Source: Burkholderiales bacterium
Lineage (GTDB): Bacteria; Pseudomonadota; Gammaproteobacteria; Burkholderiales; Burkholderiaceae_C
Reading direction: 5' to 3'
NCBI GenBank assembly: GCA_016223165.1
Contig: JACRPO010000005.1
Location: forward strand, 124,001 to 188,000
DNA length: 64,000 nt
Each line of letters begins with the position of its first letter. The first letter of the stretch is position 1. Below are positions 26,357 to 35,788 of the stretch, piece by piece. Made by a program: the position numbers and the translations under genes. A model generated the notes under the pieces. That model did no database searches, had not been told where the DNA came from, and saw only the letters and a program-made list of their open reading frames with translations.

Positions 26357-27679
26357 GTGGCACGCCCCAACTTCGTCTTCATCGTTGCCGACGACCTCGG
26401 CCACGCCGACCTCGGCTGCTATGGCGGCCGGCCGGCGAGCTTCGGCGCCGTCTCGCCGAACATCGATGCGCTCGCCGCCGGTGGCGTGCGCTTCACGCAG
26501 GGTTATGCCAACTCGCCGGTGTGCTCGCCGACGCGCTTTGCGCTGATGACGGCGCGCTGGCAGTACCGCCTGCGCGGCGCGGCCGAGGAGCCGATCGCCA
26601 GCCGCCACCGCGGCAATCCGCACCTCGGGCTGCCGCCGTCGCATCCGACGCTGCCCTCGCTGCTGCGTGCCAGCGGCTACCGCACGGCGCTGGCGGGCAA
26701 ATGGCACCTCGGCTTTCCGCCGCACTTCGGGCCGCTGCAATCGGGCTACGAGGAGTCGTTCGGCCCCATGTCGGGCGGTGTCGACTACTTCACCCACTGC
26801 TCGAGCGGCAACACCCACGATCTCTGGGAGGGCGAGGAGGAGCGCGCGCGCGACGGCTACCTCACCGACCTGATCTCCGAGCGTGCGGCGCAGGTGGTGC
26901 GCCGGCACGCGCGCGGGCCGGACCCGTTCTTCGTCAGCGTGCACTACACGGCGCCGCACTGGCCGTGGGAGACGCGCGACGATCGCGCGCTCGCTCTCTC
27001 GCCCGAGGTGAGCCGCAACATCTTCCACCTGAGCGGCGGCAACATCGAGACCTACCGCCGCATGATCCACCACATGGACGAGGGCATCGGCCAGATCGTG
27101 CAGGCGCTGCGCGAGACGGGTGCGCTCGAGAACACGCTCGTCGTCTTCACCAGTGACAACGGCGGCGAGCGCTTCAGCGACAACTGGCCGCTCGTGGGCG
27201 GCAAGATGGACCTCACCGAAGGCGGCATCCGCGTGCCCTGGGTGGCGCACTGGCCGGCGGTGATCGCGCCCGGCCGCGTCACGGGCCAGCATTGCCTGAC
27301 GATGGACTGGAGCGCGACCATGCTCGCCGCCGGCGGCGCCACGCCCGACCCGGCGTACCCGCTGGACGGCGTGGACCTGATGCCGGTGCTGCGCGGCGAG
27401 GAAGGCTGCTTCGCGCGGCCGATGTTCTGGCGCATGAACCACCGCGGCCAGCGCGCGTTTCGCGACGGGCGCTGGAAGTACCTGCGCGTGGACGGCCACG
27501 AGTACCTCTTCGACATCGACAGCGACGAGCGCGAGCGCGCCAACCGCGCCCCGTTCGAGCCCGAGCGCCTGGCGATGATGCGCGCCGCCTACGAGGCCTG
27601 GGAGGCGACGATGCCACCGATCCCGGCCGACGCGACGGTGAGCCTGGGCTACGGCGCGAAGGACATGCCGCAGCGCTGA
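26357..27679 (+). CDS. Sulfatase (arylsulfatase family, cysteine type)
   Basis: A 440-residue sulfatase. The N-terminus NFVFIVADDLGHADLGCYGG supplies metal-binding aspartates. The modification motif is CSPTR with Cys56, which a formylglycine-generating enzyme would convert to the catalytic residue. LAGKWHLG and TSDNGGERF complete the active site. I chose GTG at 26357, 2 bp after the previous stop, since the homologous region begins with ARPNFVF. No signal peptide is visible, so a cytoplasmic location is likely. The sulfate ester used is unknown. Confidence 0.88.
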   Translation: MARPNFVFIVADDLGHADLGCYGGRPASFGAVSPNIDALAAGGVRFTQGYANSPVCSPTRFALMTARWQYRLRGAAEEPIASRHRGNPHLGLPPSHPTLPSLLRASGYRTALAGKWHLGFPPHFGPLQSGYEESFGPMSGGVDYFTHCSSGNTHDLWEGEEERARDGYLTDLISERAAQVVRRHARGPDPFFVSVHYTAPHWPWETRDDRALALSPEVSRNIFHLSGGNIETYRRMIHHMDEGIGQIVQALRETGALENTLVVFTSDNGGERFSDNWPLVGGKMDLTEGGIRVPWVAHWPAVIAPGRVTGQHCLTMDWSATMLAAGGATPDPAYPLDGVDLMPVLRGEEGCFARPMFWRMNHRGQRAFRDGRWKYLRVDGHEYLFDIDSDERERANRAPFEPERLAMMRAAYEAWEATMPPIPADATVSLGYGAKDMPQR

Positions 27680-27738
27680 TCGGCCTGCGGGGTTCGGACT
27701 CCCGACGGGCACCGGACGTGCGCCGGGCGCCAGCGCCG

Positions 27739-28257
27739 TCAGGCACAACGGTAGCGCTGCACGATGCGATAGCGGCCGTCGGGTGTCGAGTGCACGAGCA
27801 CGTGCTCGCCGACGGCCCAGCGCAGCGCCTCGATGCGTGGCAAGGGCGGGTACTCGCGGCAGTGCCGCGCCAGCGTCAGGTGCGGACGGAAGGCGCGTGT
27901 CTCCACGGGCAGCGCGAGCCCTCGCAAGGCCGCGGCCAGTGCCGCGTGCAGCGCCATGAGCGGCGGCGGCAGGGTGCTGGGCTGCAGCACGACGAGGCCG
28001 CCCGGCCACGGCCGCAAGCGGTCGAGGTGCAGCTCGAAGCGCGCGGCCGGCACCGCGAGCGCGGCTTGCAGCGGCGGCAGCCGCTCGGCGGGCACGTTGC
28101 CAAGGAAGTGCAGCGTGATATGCAGTCGGTCGTCCGCCGTCGGCCGCGCCTCCAAGGGCCAGGCGATCGAATCGCGGCAGGCCTGCAGCGCAGCGCGCGC
28201 GGCCGTGCCGGGCCACAGGGCCAGGAACAGGCGCAGCTTCGGTGCAGGCGTGGCCAT
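27739..28257 (-). CDS. thpR: RNA 2',3'-cyclic phosphodiesterase (LigT/ThpR)
   Basis: A 172-residue member of the 2H phosphoesterase family. Both His-x-Thr motifs are present: HITLHFLG near residue 46 and HLTLARH near residue 125. Length matches LigT/ThpR, which open cyclic phosphates on RNA ends. It is convergent with the sulfatase and appears to be a single-gene unit with no visible link to neighbours. The start ATG at 28257 is the first in-frame one before the conserved KLRLFLALWP strand. Confidence 0.85.
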   Translation of the reverse strand: MATPAPKLRLFLALWPGTAARAALQACRDSIAWPLEARPTADDRLHITLHFLGNVPAERLPPLQAALAVPAARFELHLDRLRPWPGGLVVLQPSTLPPPLMALHAALAAALRGLALPVETRAFRPHLTLARHCREYPPLPRIEALRWAVGEHVLVHSTPDGRYRIVQRYRCA

Positions 28258-28529
28258 GGCCGCAGTATCAGCGCCAGTCCGAGCCTGCTGGCATGCTGGC
28301 GTCGCGTGGCTCGCCGAGGAGGCCGGGTGGCCGGCTCCACGACGAGTCGCGTGCCGAGGCCGTGGTGCGCCGAGGACGCCGGGAGGTCGGCTCCGCGAAT
28401 GTCCTCTTCCGGCGGCCCAGCTTCGCTGGTCCCCCGGATGCCCCCTTGATTTCGCTACACCGACCCCCCGGCATCCTCGGCGTGGCACCGGGGTTTGTCC
28501 TCGACGATGGCATGCCACCACTGGCGCCG

Positions 28530-28651
28530 GATCGGGCCGATGGGGCACCCTGCGCAGCGAGGTAAAGGAGGCATTCGGGCGCCCTGCGAGCTTGCGAGCC
28601 GGGCGGCCGAAAGGGGACACGAGCAGCGCAGGGCGCCCCGTCGGCCCGATC
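28530..28651. repeat. 26-bp imperfect inverted repeat in a 642-bp gap
   Basis: The gap 28258-28899 has no gene I can support. The arms are 28530-28555 and 28626-28651, complementary at 24 of 26 positions, around a 70-bp centre. A smaller perfect hairpin (GGCTACG-CCG-CGTAGCC) lies at 28747-28763. Overlapping open frames here show no family features. It resembles a relic or small mobile intergenic repeat rather than a terminator. Confidence 0.6.
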
Positions 28652-28899
28652 ACGCCACCGCACGTCGAAGTGCCATCCGCATCAGTGCACACAGACGGAC
28701 TTCTGTCCGATCAATGCGCAGTGTGTTCACGCGATCGTCACCGTCAGGCTACGCCGCGTAGCCGCTTGGGACATGGGCCGCTGCCGCGTCGCCACAGTGC
28801 GCCATCACGTGCGCCCCTTCGTGCACCGCGAGTCGGGCCGCCGTGTTGCGCCGCTTAACATGGCGATCGCCGCCGCACGCGATTTCGAATCACCCGCTC

Positions 28900-29397
28900 A
28901 TGGCTCCACGCAGCCCGCCCGCCGCCGCCGCCGCGCAAGACCTCGAGGCTCTGCCCGGGCACGCCATCCGCCGCCTGCAGCAGATTGCCGTGGCCATCTT
29001 CCTGCAGGAGACGCAGTCCACCGGCATCACACCGGTGCAGTACGCGGCGCTGCAGGCGGTGGCCGATCAACCGGCGGGCGGCCAGGCCATCGACCAGCGC
29101 ACGCTGGCGCGCCTGATCGGGTTCGACACCAGCACGATCGCCGGCGTCGTCGACAGGCTCGAGGCCCGCGGCCTGCTGCGCCGGCAGGATTCCCCGGCCG
29201 ACCGGCGCGTGCGCCTGCTCGTGCTCACCGACGAAGGCCGGGCCATGCTCGACAAGGTGCTGCCCGGCATGCTGCGTGCGCAGGAGCGCATGCTCGCGCC
29301 GCTGCCGCCCGCCGAGCGGGCGGAGTTCATGCGCATGCTGCGCACGCTCGTGAAGGCCAACAACGAACTGAGCCGCGCGCCGAGCGATCCGGGCTGA
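28900..29397 (+). CDS. MarR-family transcriptional regulator
   Basis: A 165-residue MarR protein. The winged helix spans ~50-120 (IDQRTLARLIGFDTSTIAGVVDRLEARGL, then the wing QDSPADRRVRLLVLT). I chose ATG 28900; an earlier frame start at 28843 adds a basic tail that lacks family support. It is convergent with the polar amino-acid ABC operon, separated by 27 bp. The ligand and target are unknown; such proteins often sense aromatic acids. Confidence 0.88.
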   Translation: MAPRSPPAAAAAQDLEALPGHAIRRLQQIAVAIFLQETQSTGITPVQYAALQAVADQPAGGQAIDQRTLARLIGFDTSTIAGVVDRLEARGLLRRQDSPADRRVRLLVLTDEGRAMLDKVLPGMLRAQERMLAPLPPAERAEFMRMLRTLVKANNELSRAPSDPG

Positions 29398-29424
29398 GGC
29401 CCCGCGCGCGGCCCAGACCGCAAG

Positions 29425-30270
29425 TCAAGGCATCGGCGTGAACTTCAGCTGCGCCAAGGGCACGACCTTGTCCTTGCGCGTCATCTTGAATTCAGTCTCC
29501 ATGCCCAGCCACTTGTCCCAGATGCGGTTGAGCTCGCCTTCGTCGTCCATCGCCTTCAGCGTGGCATTGATCTTCGCCAGCAGCGCCGGCTCGTCCTTCT
29601 TCATGCCCACGCCGATGGGCTGGAACACCATCGGCTCCTCGATCATCTTCATCGGCTTGCCGGTGGTCTTGGACTGGTTGACCAGCTTGGTGATGGTCAT
29701 CGTGTTGGCGACCATGCCGACGGCCTTGTTCTGCTGCACGGCCATGAAGACGGAGCCCGTATCGACGAAGGTGACCGGCTCGCCGCCGTTGAGCTTGATC
29801 GACACCTCGGACGTCGAGCCCTTGGTCGAGGCGATGCGCTTGCCCTTGAAGTCGGCAGGCTTGGTGCCGGGGTCGCTGGCGAGCACGGCGAGCATCTCCT
29901 TGGCCAGGTAGTAGGGGTCGCTGAACTGGATCTGCTCGGCGCGGCCGAGCGTGTAGGCCAGGTTCGCCACCGTGATGTCGACGCGGCCGAGCTTCACCTC
30001 GGGCACGCGCGCCTCCACCGACAGCGGCGTGACCTTGGCCGCCACGCCCAGGCGCTTGGCGATCGCCTGGCAGATGTCGACATCGTGGCCGACCATCTCG
30101 CGCGTCTTCGGGTCCGGTGCGGCGAACGGCGGTACGTCGGCGAAGGTGCCGCAGCGCAGCTCCTTGCGCTGCAGGATGTCGGCGAGCTGGTCGGCGCGGG
30201 CGGCCAGCGGCAGGGTGGCCAGCAGCGCCAGCGCGGTGAGCGCCAGAGCGGGGGTCTTGAGGCGGTTCAT
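29425..30270 (-). CDS. Polar amino-acid ABC importer, periplasmic binding protein
   Basis: A 281-residue family-3 solute-binding protein. The signal peptide ends near residue 26 (LPLAARADQ). The family motif GHDVDICQAIAKRLG and the domain-crossing segments follow, ending at about residue 250 in LNRIWDKWLG. It is the last gene of SDR-permease-permease-ATPase-binding protein, 53 bp after the ATPase. It probably binds an amino acid or amino-acid-like lactam, given the shared promoter design with the pxp operon. Confidence 0.9.
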   Translation of the reverse strand: MNRLKTPALALTALALLATLPLAARADQLADILQRKELRCGTFADVPPFAAPDPKTREMVGHDVDICQAIAKRLGVAAKVTPLSVEARVPEVKLGRVDITVANLAYTLGRAEQIQFSDPYYLAKEMLAVLASDPGTKPADFKGKRIASTKGSTSEVSIKLNGGEPVTFVDTGSVFMAVQQNKAVGMVANTMTITKLVNQSKTTGKPMKMIEEPMVFQPIGVGMKKDEPALLAKINATLKAMDDEGELNRIWDKWLGMETEFKMTRKDKVVPLAQLKFTPMP

Positions 30271-30323
30271 GCGTCGATCTCCTTGGTCTCGGGGGTGAAA
30301 CGTCGTTGCAGGGGCATGCACGG

Positions 30324-31058
30324 TCAATGCGACCGCAGGTCGGACAGGAAGCGCTGCGCGCGCGGGTGCTCGGGGCGGGTGAAGAAGCTCTCGGGATCAC
30401 ACGACTCGAGGATGCAGCCCGCATCCATGAACCACACGCGGTCGGCCACGTCGCGCGCGAAGCCCATCTCGTGCGTCACGCACATCATCGTCATGCCGTC
30501 GGCGGCGAGGCTGCGCATCACGGCCAGCACCTCGCCGACCATCTCGGGGTCGAGCGCGCTGGTGGGTTCGTCGAAGAGCATCGCCGGCGGCTCCATCGCC
30601 AGCGCGCGGGCGATCGCCACACGCTGCTGCTGCCCGCCGGAGAGCTGGGCCGGGAAGGAGGCGGCCTTGTTCGCCAGGCCGACACGGTCGAGCAGCTGCA
30701 GCGCCTTCTCGCGCGCTTCGGCCTTGTGCTGCCGGTTCACGTGCACCGGCGAGAGCATGACGTTGTCCAGCGCCGACAGGTGCGGGAAGAGGTTGAAGCT
30801 CTGGAAGACGAAGCCGACCCGGCTGCGCAAGCGGTTGAGTTCGGCGCCGCTCATCGGCGCGTGCACGCTCTGGCCGTCGAAGCGCAGCTCGCCCGACTTG
30901 ATCTCCTCGAGCCGGTTCACGGTGCGGATCAGCGTCGACTTGCCGGAGCCCGAGGGACCGCACACGACCACGACCTCGCCCTTCTTCACCTCGGCCGAGA
31001 TGTCGGTGAGCACGTGCAGGTCGCCGAACCACTTGTGGACGTTGCGGAACTCGATCAT
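30324..31058 (-). CDS. Polar amino-acid ABC importer, ATP-binding protein
   Basis: A 244-residue GlnQ-type ATPase. Walker A is GPSGSGKST, the signature [15 protein letters not shown], and Walker [14 protein letters not shown], all canonical. The start at 31058 has GAGGAGG upstream and lies 10 bp after the permease stop. It powers uptake through the two preceding permeases. Confidence 0.93.
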   Translation of the reverse strand: MIEFRNVHKWFGDLHVLTDISAEVKKGEVVVVCGPSGSGKSTLIRTVNRLEEIKSGELRFDGQSVHAPMSGAELNRLRSRVGFVFQSFNLFPHLSALDNVMLSPVHVNRQHKAEAREKALQLLDRVGLANKAASFPAQLSGGQQQRVAIARALAMEPPAMLFDEPTSALDPEMVGEVLAVMRSLAADGMTMMCVTHEMGFARDVADRVWFMDAGCILESCDPESFFTRPEHPRAQRFLSDLRSH

Positions 31059-31068
31059 CGGAGCCTCC

Positions 31069-31854
31069 TCAGCCCTGCGCGTCGACGACGCGCAGCGCAC
31101 TGCCCGCTGGTACGCTGGTGGCGGCGCGCCTCGGACCACCGGCCCGCTTGGTCTCGATGCGCCGCTCCAGCGCCGTGGCTGCCCAGGTCAGGCTCCAGCA
31201 GACGACGTAGTAGACGATGGCCAGGATCGCGAACACCTCGAACGGCTTGGTGAGCAGCTGGTTGTTGATCTGCCCGGCCGCGAAGGTGAGCTCGGGCACG
31301 TTGATGACGTAGCCGAGCGTCGTCTCCTTGATCGTCGAGACGAACTGGCTGAGCATGGCCGGCAGCATGTTGAACAGCGCCTGCGGCAGGATGACGAGGC
31401 GCATGGCGCCGAGGTGGCTGTGGCCGAGTGCGCGCGCCGCCTCCGTCTGGCCCTTGGGCAGCGCCTCGATGCCGGCGCGCACGACCTCGGCGAGGTAGGC
31501 GCCTTCGTAGAGCACCAGCGTCACGAGCATGGTCGTGAACCCGGAGACGTTCTGCCCCACCAGCAACGGCACCAGGAAATAGACCCACAGGATGATCATC
31601 AGCAGCGGCACGCCGCGCGCCACGTAGATCAGCGCCGTGGCCGGCCAGCTCAGCAGCCGCCAGGGCGAGAGCCGCGCCAGCGCCAGCCCCAAGCTGAGCG
31701 GAAACGCGAGCGCGATGCCGAGCACCGAGAGGATGAGCGTGCAGGCGATGCCGCCGAGCGGCCCGTTCGGGTACTGGCCGATGAGCAGCAGCAGCCAGTT
31801 GTCGCGGACGATCTCGACCACGCCGGAAAAGAGGCCCGCGAGGCCGTCGCTCAT
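31069..31854 (-). CDS. Polar amino-acid ABC importer, permease 2
   Basis: A 261-residue HisM/GlnP-type permease. The ATPase-docking loop is [22 protein letters not shown] near residue 125, followed by [17 protein letters not shown]. Its ATG overlaps the stop of permease 1 by 4 bp. The C-terminal ~20 residues are basic and specific to this protein. It forms a heterodimeric channel with permease 1. Confidence 0.92.
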   Translation of the reverse strand: MSDGLAGLFSGVVEIVRDNWLLLLIGQYPNGPLGGIACTLILSVLGIALAFPLSLGLALARLSPWRLLSWPATALIYVARGVPLLMIILWVYFLVPLLVGQNVSGFTTMLVTLVLYEGAYLAEVVRAGIEALPKGQTEAARALGHSHLGAMRLVILPQALFNMLPAMLSQFVSTIKETTLGYVINVPELTFAAGQINNQLLTKPFEVFAILAIVYYVVCWSLTWAATALERRIETKRAGGPRRAATSVPAGSALRVVDAQG

Positions 31855-32558
31855 CGGGTGCCCTGTCCGGCGATGCGCGTGCGCTGCTCGAGCCAGGCAC
31901 CGAACGCCATGATGAGCAGCGACACGACGAGGTACATCACCGTGGCCAGCAGATAGCTCTCGAAGGCACGGAAGCTGAGGTTCTCGATCTCCTTGACCGC
32001 GTGCGTGAGCTCGGCGACGCCGATGGCCATCGCCAGGCTGCTGTTCTTGAACAGCGAGACGCTGTGGTTCACGAGCGCCGGCAGCGCGTTGCGCACCGCC
32101 TGCGGCATCAGCACGTGGCGCAGCGTGCCGAAGAAGCCGTGCCCGAGCGCGCGCGCCGCTTCGGCCTGGCCCGGCGGAATGGCGCGCAGGCCCGAGCGCA
32201 GGTCCTCGCTGAAGTACGCGGCCTGGCACAGGCCGAGGCCGATGATCGCGAACACGGCCTCGGCGCTGTGATCGGAGAGCCAGGTCTGCAGCGGGCCGGG
32301 CAGCAGGCTGGCGACGCCGAAGTACCACAGCATCAGCTGCACCAGCGTCGGCACGTTGCGGTGATAGGACACATAGGCCTGCACGGCGCGCTGCGGCACG
32401 GCGTGCGGCAGCAGGCGCAGCGCCAGCAGCGCGAAGGCCAGGCCCATGGCCAGCAGCCAGGAGCCGAGGGCGATGATCAGCGTCATCTTGACGCCCAGCG
32501 CCAGCATGCCGGTGAACCGCGGGTCCACCAGGATGGCGAGGACGTCGAAGCCCTTCAT
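31851..32558 (-). CDS. Polar amino-acid ABC importer, permease 1
   Basis: A 235-residue HisQ/GltK-type permease with the docking loop EDLRSGLRAIPPGQAEAARALG near residue 120 and LMPQAVRNALPALVNHSVSLFK after it. It follows the SDR gene by 8 bp and overlaps permease 2, so SDR and transporter are one transcription unit. Confidence 0.92.
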   Translation of the reverse strand: MKGFDVLAILVDPRFTGMLALGVKMTLIIALGSWLLAMGLAFALLALRLLPHAVPQRAVQAYVSYHRNVPTLVQLMLWYFGVASLLPGPLQTWLSDHSAEAVFAIIGLGLCQAAYFSEDLRSGLRAIPPGQAEAARALGHGFFGTLRHVLMPQAVRNALPALVNHSVSLFKNSSLAMAIGVAELTHAVKEIENLSFRAFESYLLATVMYLVVSLLIMAFGAWLEQRTRIAGQGTR

Positions 32559-32566
32559 TGGCTGCC

Positions 32567-33322
<756 letters not shown>

Positions 33323-33351
33323 GGGGATCAATCCTTGCGTGTCGGGGTCAA

Positions 33352-33414
33352 TTTATCGAGCGGGCTTCGCGTGCGCCAAGACGGATTGGCTGTGGCGAGA
33401 TAAGGGGGCCTTAT
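33352..33414 (-). promoter_or_regulatory. LysR-type promoter of the SDR/amino-acid importer operon
   Basis: Read on the minus strand: dyad ATAAGGCCCCCTTAT (33400-33414), 17 bp, GTCTTGGC (33375-33382, with CTTGGC as -35), 17 bp, GATAAA (33352-33357, -10). ATA-N9-TAT is the known Nac-type LysR half-site pattern. The dyad lies near -63, the usual LysR position, and overlaps the pxpA stop codon. The same layout occurs at 38295-38357 and 39409-39471. Confidence 0.75.
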
Positions 33415-34259
33415 GTCGGGCGCTCATCGCGGGGGCTTCCTAGGGTCTTCCCCGGGGTCTCCTTGCCGGGCTCGGAACACAGGGCCGCCTGCCGCGAGAT
33501 CGGCAGCACGCGCCCGCCCGCCTGCTCGACCGCCTGCCGCACCGCGCGCGCCAGCGCCACCGCACCGGGCGTGTCGCCGTGCACGAGGATGGAGTGCGGC
33601 TTCAAGGCCAGGCGCCGCCCGCTGTGCGTGATCACCTGCCCCTCGGCGAGCAGAAGGCGCACGCGCGCGAGCACGGCCGCGGGCTCGTGGATGACGGCCC
33701 CGGGCAGCTTGCGCGGCACGAGCAGGCCTTCGTCGTCGATGGCGCGGTCGGCGAGGAAGGTGGTGGCGACGCGCAGGCCGCCAGCGGCGGAAGCCGCGGC
33801 GGCGGCTTTTTCGATGGCGCGGCTGCTGGACGAGCTGACGATCAGCGACGGGTCGAACGCGGCAACTGCGCGCAGCAGCGGTGCCGCCAGTGCCGCATCG
33901 GCGGCGGCCATGTTGCCGAGCGCGCCGTGAAAGCTCATGTGCGTCATGCGGTGGCCGGCGGCACGCGCGATGCCGGCCAGCGCGCCGAGCTGGTAGGTGA
34001 CCATCGCGGCCAGTTCGGCCGTGTCGATCTGCATCACGCGCCGCCCGAAGCCCTGCCGGTCGGGGAAGCCGACATGCGCGCCGACATCGACACCGCGTGC
34101 CAGCGCCGCGCGCACCGTGCGCTCCATGATGAGCGGATCGCCGGCGTGGAAGCCGCAGGCCACGTTGGCCGAGGAGACGAGGTCGAGCAGCGCCTCGTCC
34201 TCGCCCATCCGCCAGGGGCCGTAGCCTTCGCCGAGATCGGCGTTGAGATCGATGTCCAT
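33411..34259 (-). CDS. pxpA: LamB/YcsF family hydrolase (5-oxoprolinase subunit A)
   Basis: A 282-residue PxpA-type protein. The start MDIDLNADLGEGYGPW and the metal-binding CGFHAGDP, GAHVGFPD and SFHGALGNMA motifs match the family, as does HSILVHGDTPGAVALA near the end. In E. coli PxpA acts with PxpB and PxpC in ATP-driven opening of 5-oxoproline to glutamate. Here it is last in accB-accC-pxpB-pxpC-accB'-pxpA. The tail after residue ~255 is longer than usual. The true lactam may differ from 5-oxoproline. Confidence 0.9.
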   Translation of the reverse strand: MDIDLNADLGEGYGPWRMGEDEALLDLVSSANVACGFHAGDPLIMERTVRAALARGVDVGAHVGFPDRQGFGRRVMQIDTAELAAMVTYQLGALAGIARAAGHRMTHMSFHGALGNMAAADAALAAPLLRAVAAFDPSLIVSSSSSRAIEKAAAAASAAGGLRVATTFLADRAIDDEGLLVPRKLPGAVIHEPAAVLARVRLLLAEGQVITHSGRRLALKPHSILVHGDTPGAVALARAVRQAVEQAGGRVLPISRQAALCSEPGKETPGKTLGSPRDERPT

Positions 34260-34280
34260 GGCTTGAGCTCGATCGAGCGG

Positions 34281-34703
34281 TCAGTTTGATCGGGTGGTCG
34301 CTGGGTCGCGCGAGAAAAGCAACAGCGGCGTGCCGTAGCCGACGGTGCTGCCGTGCTGGGCGGTGTGGTCGACGAACGTGCCCGGCCCTGGCGCGGTCAC
34401 CGGCAAGAGCAGGGCGCCGATGCGCAACAGGCCGATCGTCTGGCCGGCGGTGACGCACTGCCCCGGCGTGGCCAACGGCGTTTCGTGAAGCGGGTGCGTG
34501 TGCAGGAAGATGCCGACCGAATGGGCACGCACCACGACGTCTTCGGCCGCCGCCGGCGTCAGGGGCTCATCGCCAGGAATGGGCTCGACGCGCTTGCCGT
34601 CGTGGTGCAGGCGAACCTGCACGCCCGGGCCGCGCAGTTCCAGCAGCGCGATGTCGGTCGCGGCGAGCCACTCCGACAGCTGGCGCACGAGGGTGTCGCT
34701 CAT
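34281..34703 (-). CDS. Biotin-carrier-like protein lacking the biotin lysine
   Basis: A 140-residue protein with the layout of AccB: short N-terminal region, then a biotinyl/lipoyl-like barrel at ~55-131 (VVVRAHSVGIFLHTH, then PGQCVTAGQTIGLL). Where a carrier has E-A-M-K-M it has R-I-G-A-L (94-98), so the lysine is replaced by Ala97 and biotin cannot be attached. It overlaps pxpC by 4 bp and pxpA follows after 21 bp. It is likely a structural or regulatory subunit of the complex; loss of function is less likely since the frame and spacing are well kept. Confidence 0.82.
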   Translation of the reverse strand: MSDTLVRQLSEWLAATDIALLELRGPGVQVRLHHDGKRVEPIPGDEPLTPAAAEDVVVRAHSVGIFLHTHPLHETPLATPGQCVTAGQTIGLLRIGALLLPVTAPGPGTFVDHTAQHGSTVGYGTPLLLFSRDPATTRSN

Positions 34704-35788
34704 CGTGTGCTGCGCTGCTCTCGCAGGCGCCACAGCCCGACCAGGCGGCGCACCTCGTCCAGCCAGCGCCGGTTGGCATCGAGTGCTGCCACCGCTTCGG
34801 CCCAGGTCGTCTCGACGAAGCGCACGAAGCTGCCGATCGGTGCCTGGCCGAGCCGCCACAGGTCGGCCTCGATGACGGTGCCGATCTTCGGGTAGCCGCC
34901 CGAGGGCTGCGCGTCGCGCATCTGCACGATCGGCTGCCCACCCGGCGGCACCTGGATGACACCGGGCACGATGCCGTGCGAGCGCATCTCCGTCGGCGCG
35001 ATGGCCTGCAACGGCTCGCCGGCGAGGCGGTAGCCATAGCGGTCGCTCTGCGGCGTGATCTTCCACGGACGGGCCCAGAAGGCCGCGCGCGAAGCCTCGT
35101 CGAAGGCAGCGTATTCCGCGGCGGGCAGCACGCGCACGGCCGGCGTGCCGTCGGCGAGCAGCGGCATGGCCAGCGCCGGGGGAATCAATCCGGAGCCACC
35201 GTCTGGCGACGCGGGGCCGAGGCCGGTGCTGCCGCCGTCACCCAGGGTGCCGCCGTTCGCGCCATGGCCGCGGTCGCCGCGGTCGCTGTGTTCGCCGCCT
35301 GGGGCAGCGGGCCGGCCGGCAGCCAGCCGGTCGCCCGCGCGAAGCGCCCGCCCCTCATGGCCCCCGAAGGCGCCGCGCAGCTGCGTGCTGCGCGAGCCGA
35401 GGACCACCGGCACGTCCACGCCCCCGCCCAGGCACAGGTAGGCGCGGCTCGCCGGCCACGCCACGGCGCGCCGCGGCACGTTCAGGCGCAGCACCTGCCC
35501 GGCGCGGGCCTCGTGCCGCCACCAGGGCAGCAGCGGGTGGCCGTCGAGCGACGCGTCGGTGCCGGCCCCGGCCAGCGCGAAGGTGCCGTCCGCGGTGAAG
35601 CGAAGCTCGAACGGGAAGACCTGCAGCTCGATCGCCGCCGCGCCCTCGTGGTTGCCGAGCAGCAGGTTGCCGGCCGCCAGCGCCAGCGGGTCCATCGCGC
35701 CCGAGGTACCCACACCCCAGCGCAGCCCACCGCTGCGGCCGAGGTCCTGCACCGTCGCGAGGGCGGTGTTCGAGAGCACCTCGATCAT
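34700..35788 (-). CDS. pxpC: Carboxyltransferase-type subunit (5-oxoprolinase subunit C, KipA/AHS2)
   Basis: A 362-residue AHS2-domain protein. Family landmarks are TVQDLGRSGGLRWGVGTSGAMD at 12-33, NLLLGNHEGAAAIE, YLCLGGGVDVPVVLGSRST, and the conserved end region (SHGIVPGVIQVPPGGQPIV, then GGYPKIGTVIEADLWRLGQ). A ~45-residue Gly/Asp-rich insertion (about 158-203), partly made of short tandem repeats, sits between conserved blocks. Fused versions of this domain and PxpB form the carboxyltransferase of urea carboxylase. It overlaps both neighbours by 4 bp. Confidence 0.9.
   Translation of the reverse strand: MIEVLSNTALATVQDLGRSGGLRWGVGTSGAMDPLALAAGNLLLGNHEGAAAIELQVFPFELRFTADGTFALAGAGTDASLDGHPLLPWWRHEARAGQVLRLNVPRRAVAWPASRAYLCLGGGVDVPVVLGSRSTQLRGAFGGHEGRALRAGDRLAAGRPAAPGGEHSDRGDRGHGANGGTLGDGGSTGLGPASPDGGSGLIPPALAMPLLADGTPAVRVLPAAEYAAFDEASRAAFWARPWKITPQSDRYGYRLAGEPLQAIAPTEMRSHGIVPGVIQVPPGGQPIVQMRDAQPSGGYPKIGTVIEADLWRLGQAPIGSFVRFVETTWAEAVAALDANRRWLDEVRRLVGLWRLREQRSTR

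Noticed and set aside
28268..28663. Overlapping open frames in the gap around the inverted repeat
   Set aside because: No start context, no family similarity I can name and odd composition; better explained as repeat DNA.
34281..34703. Pseudogene of accB
   Set aside because: The frame is intact, coupled to both neighbours and barrel residues are kept, so loss of the lysine looks functional.
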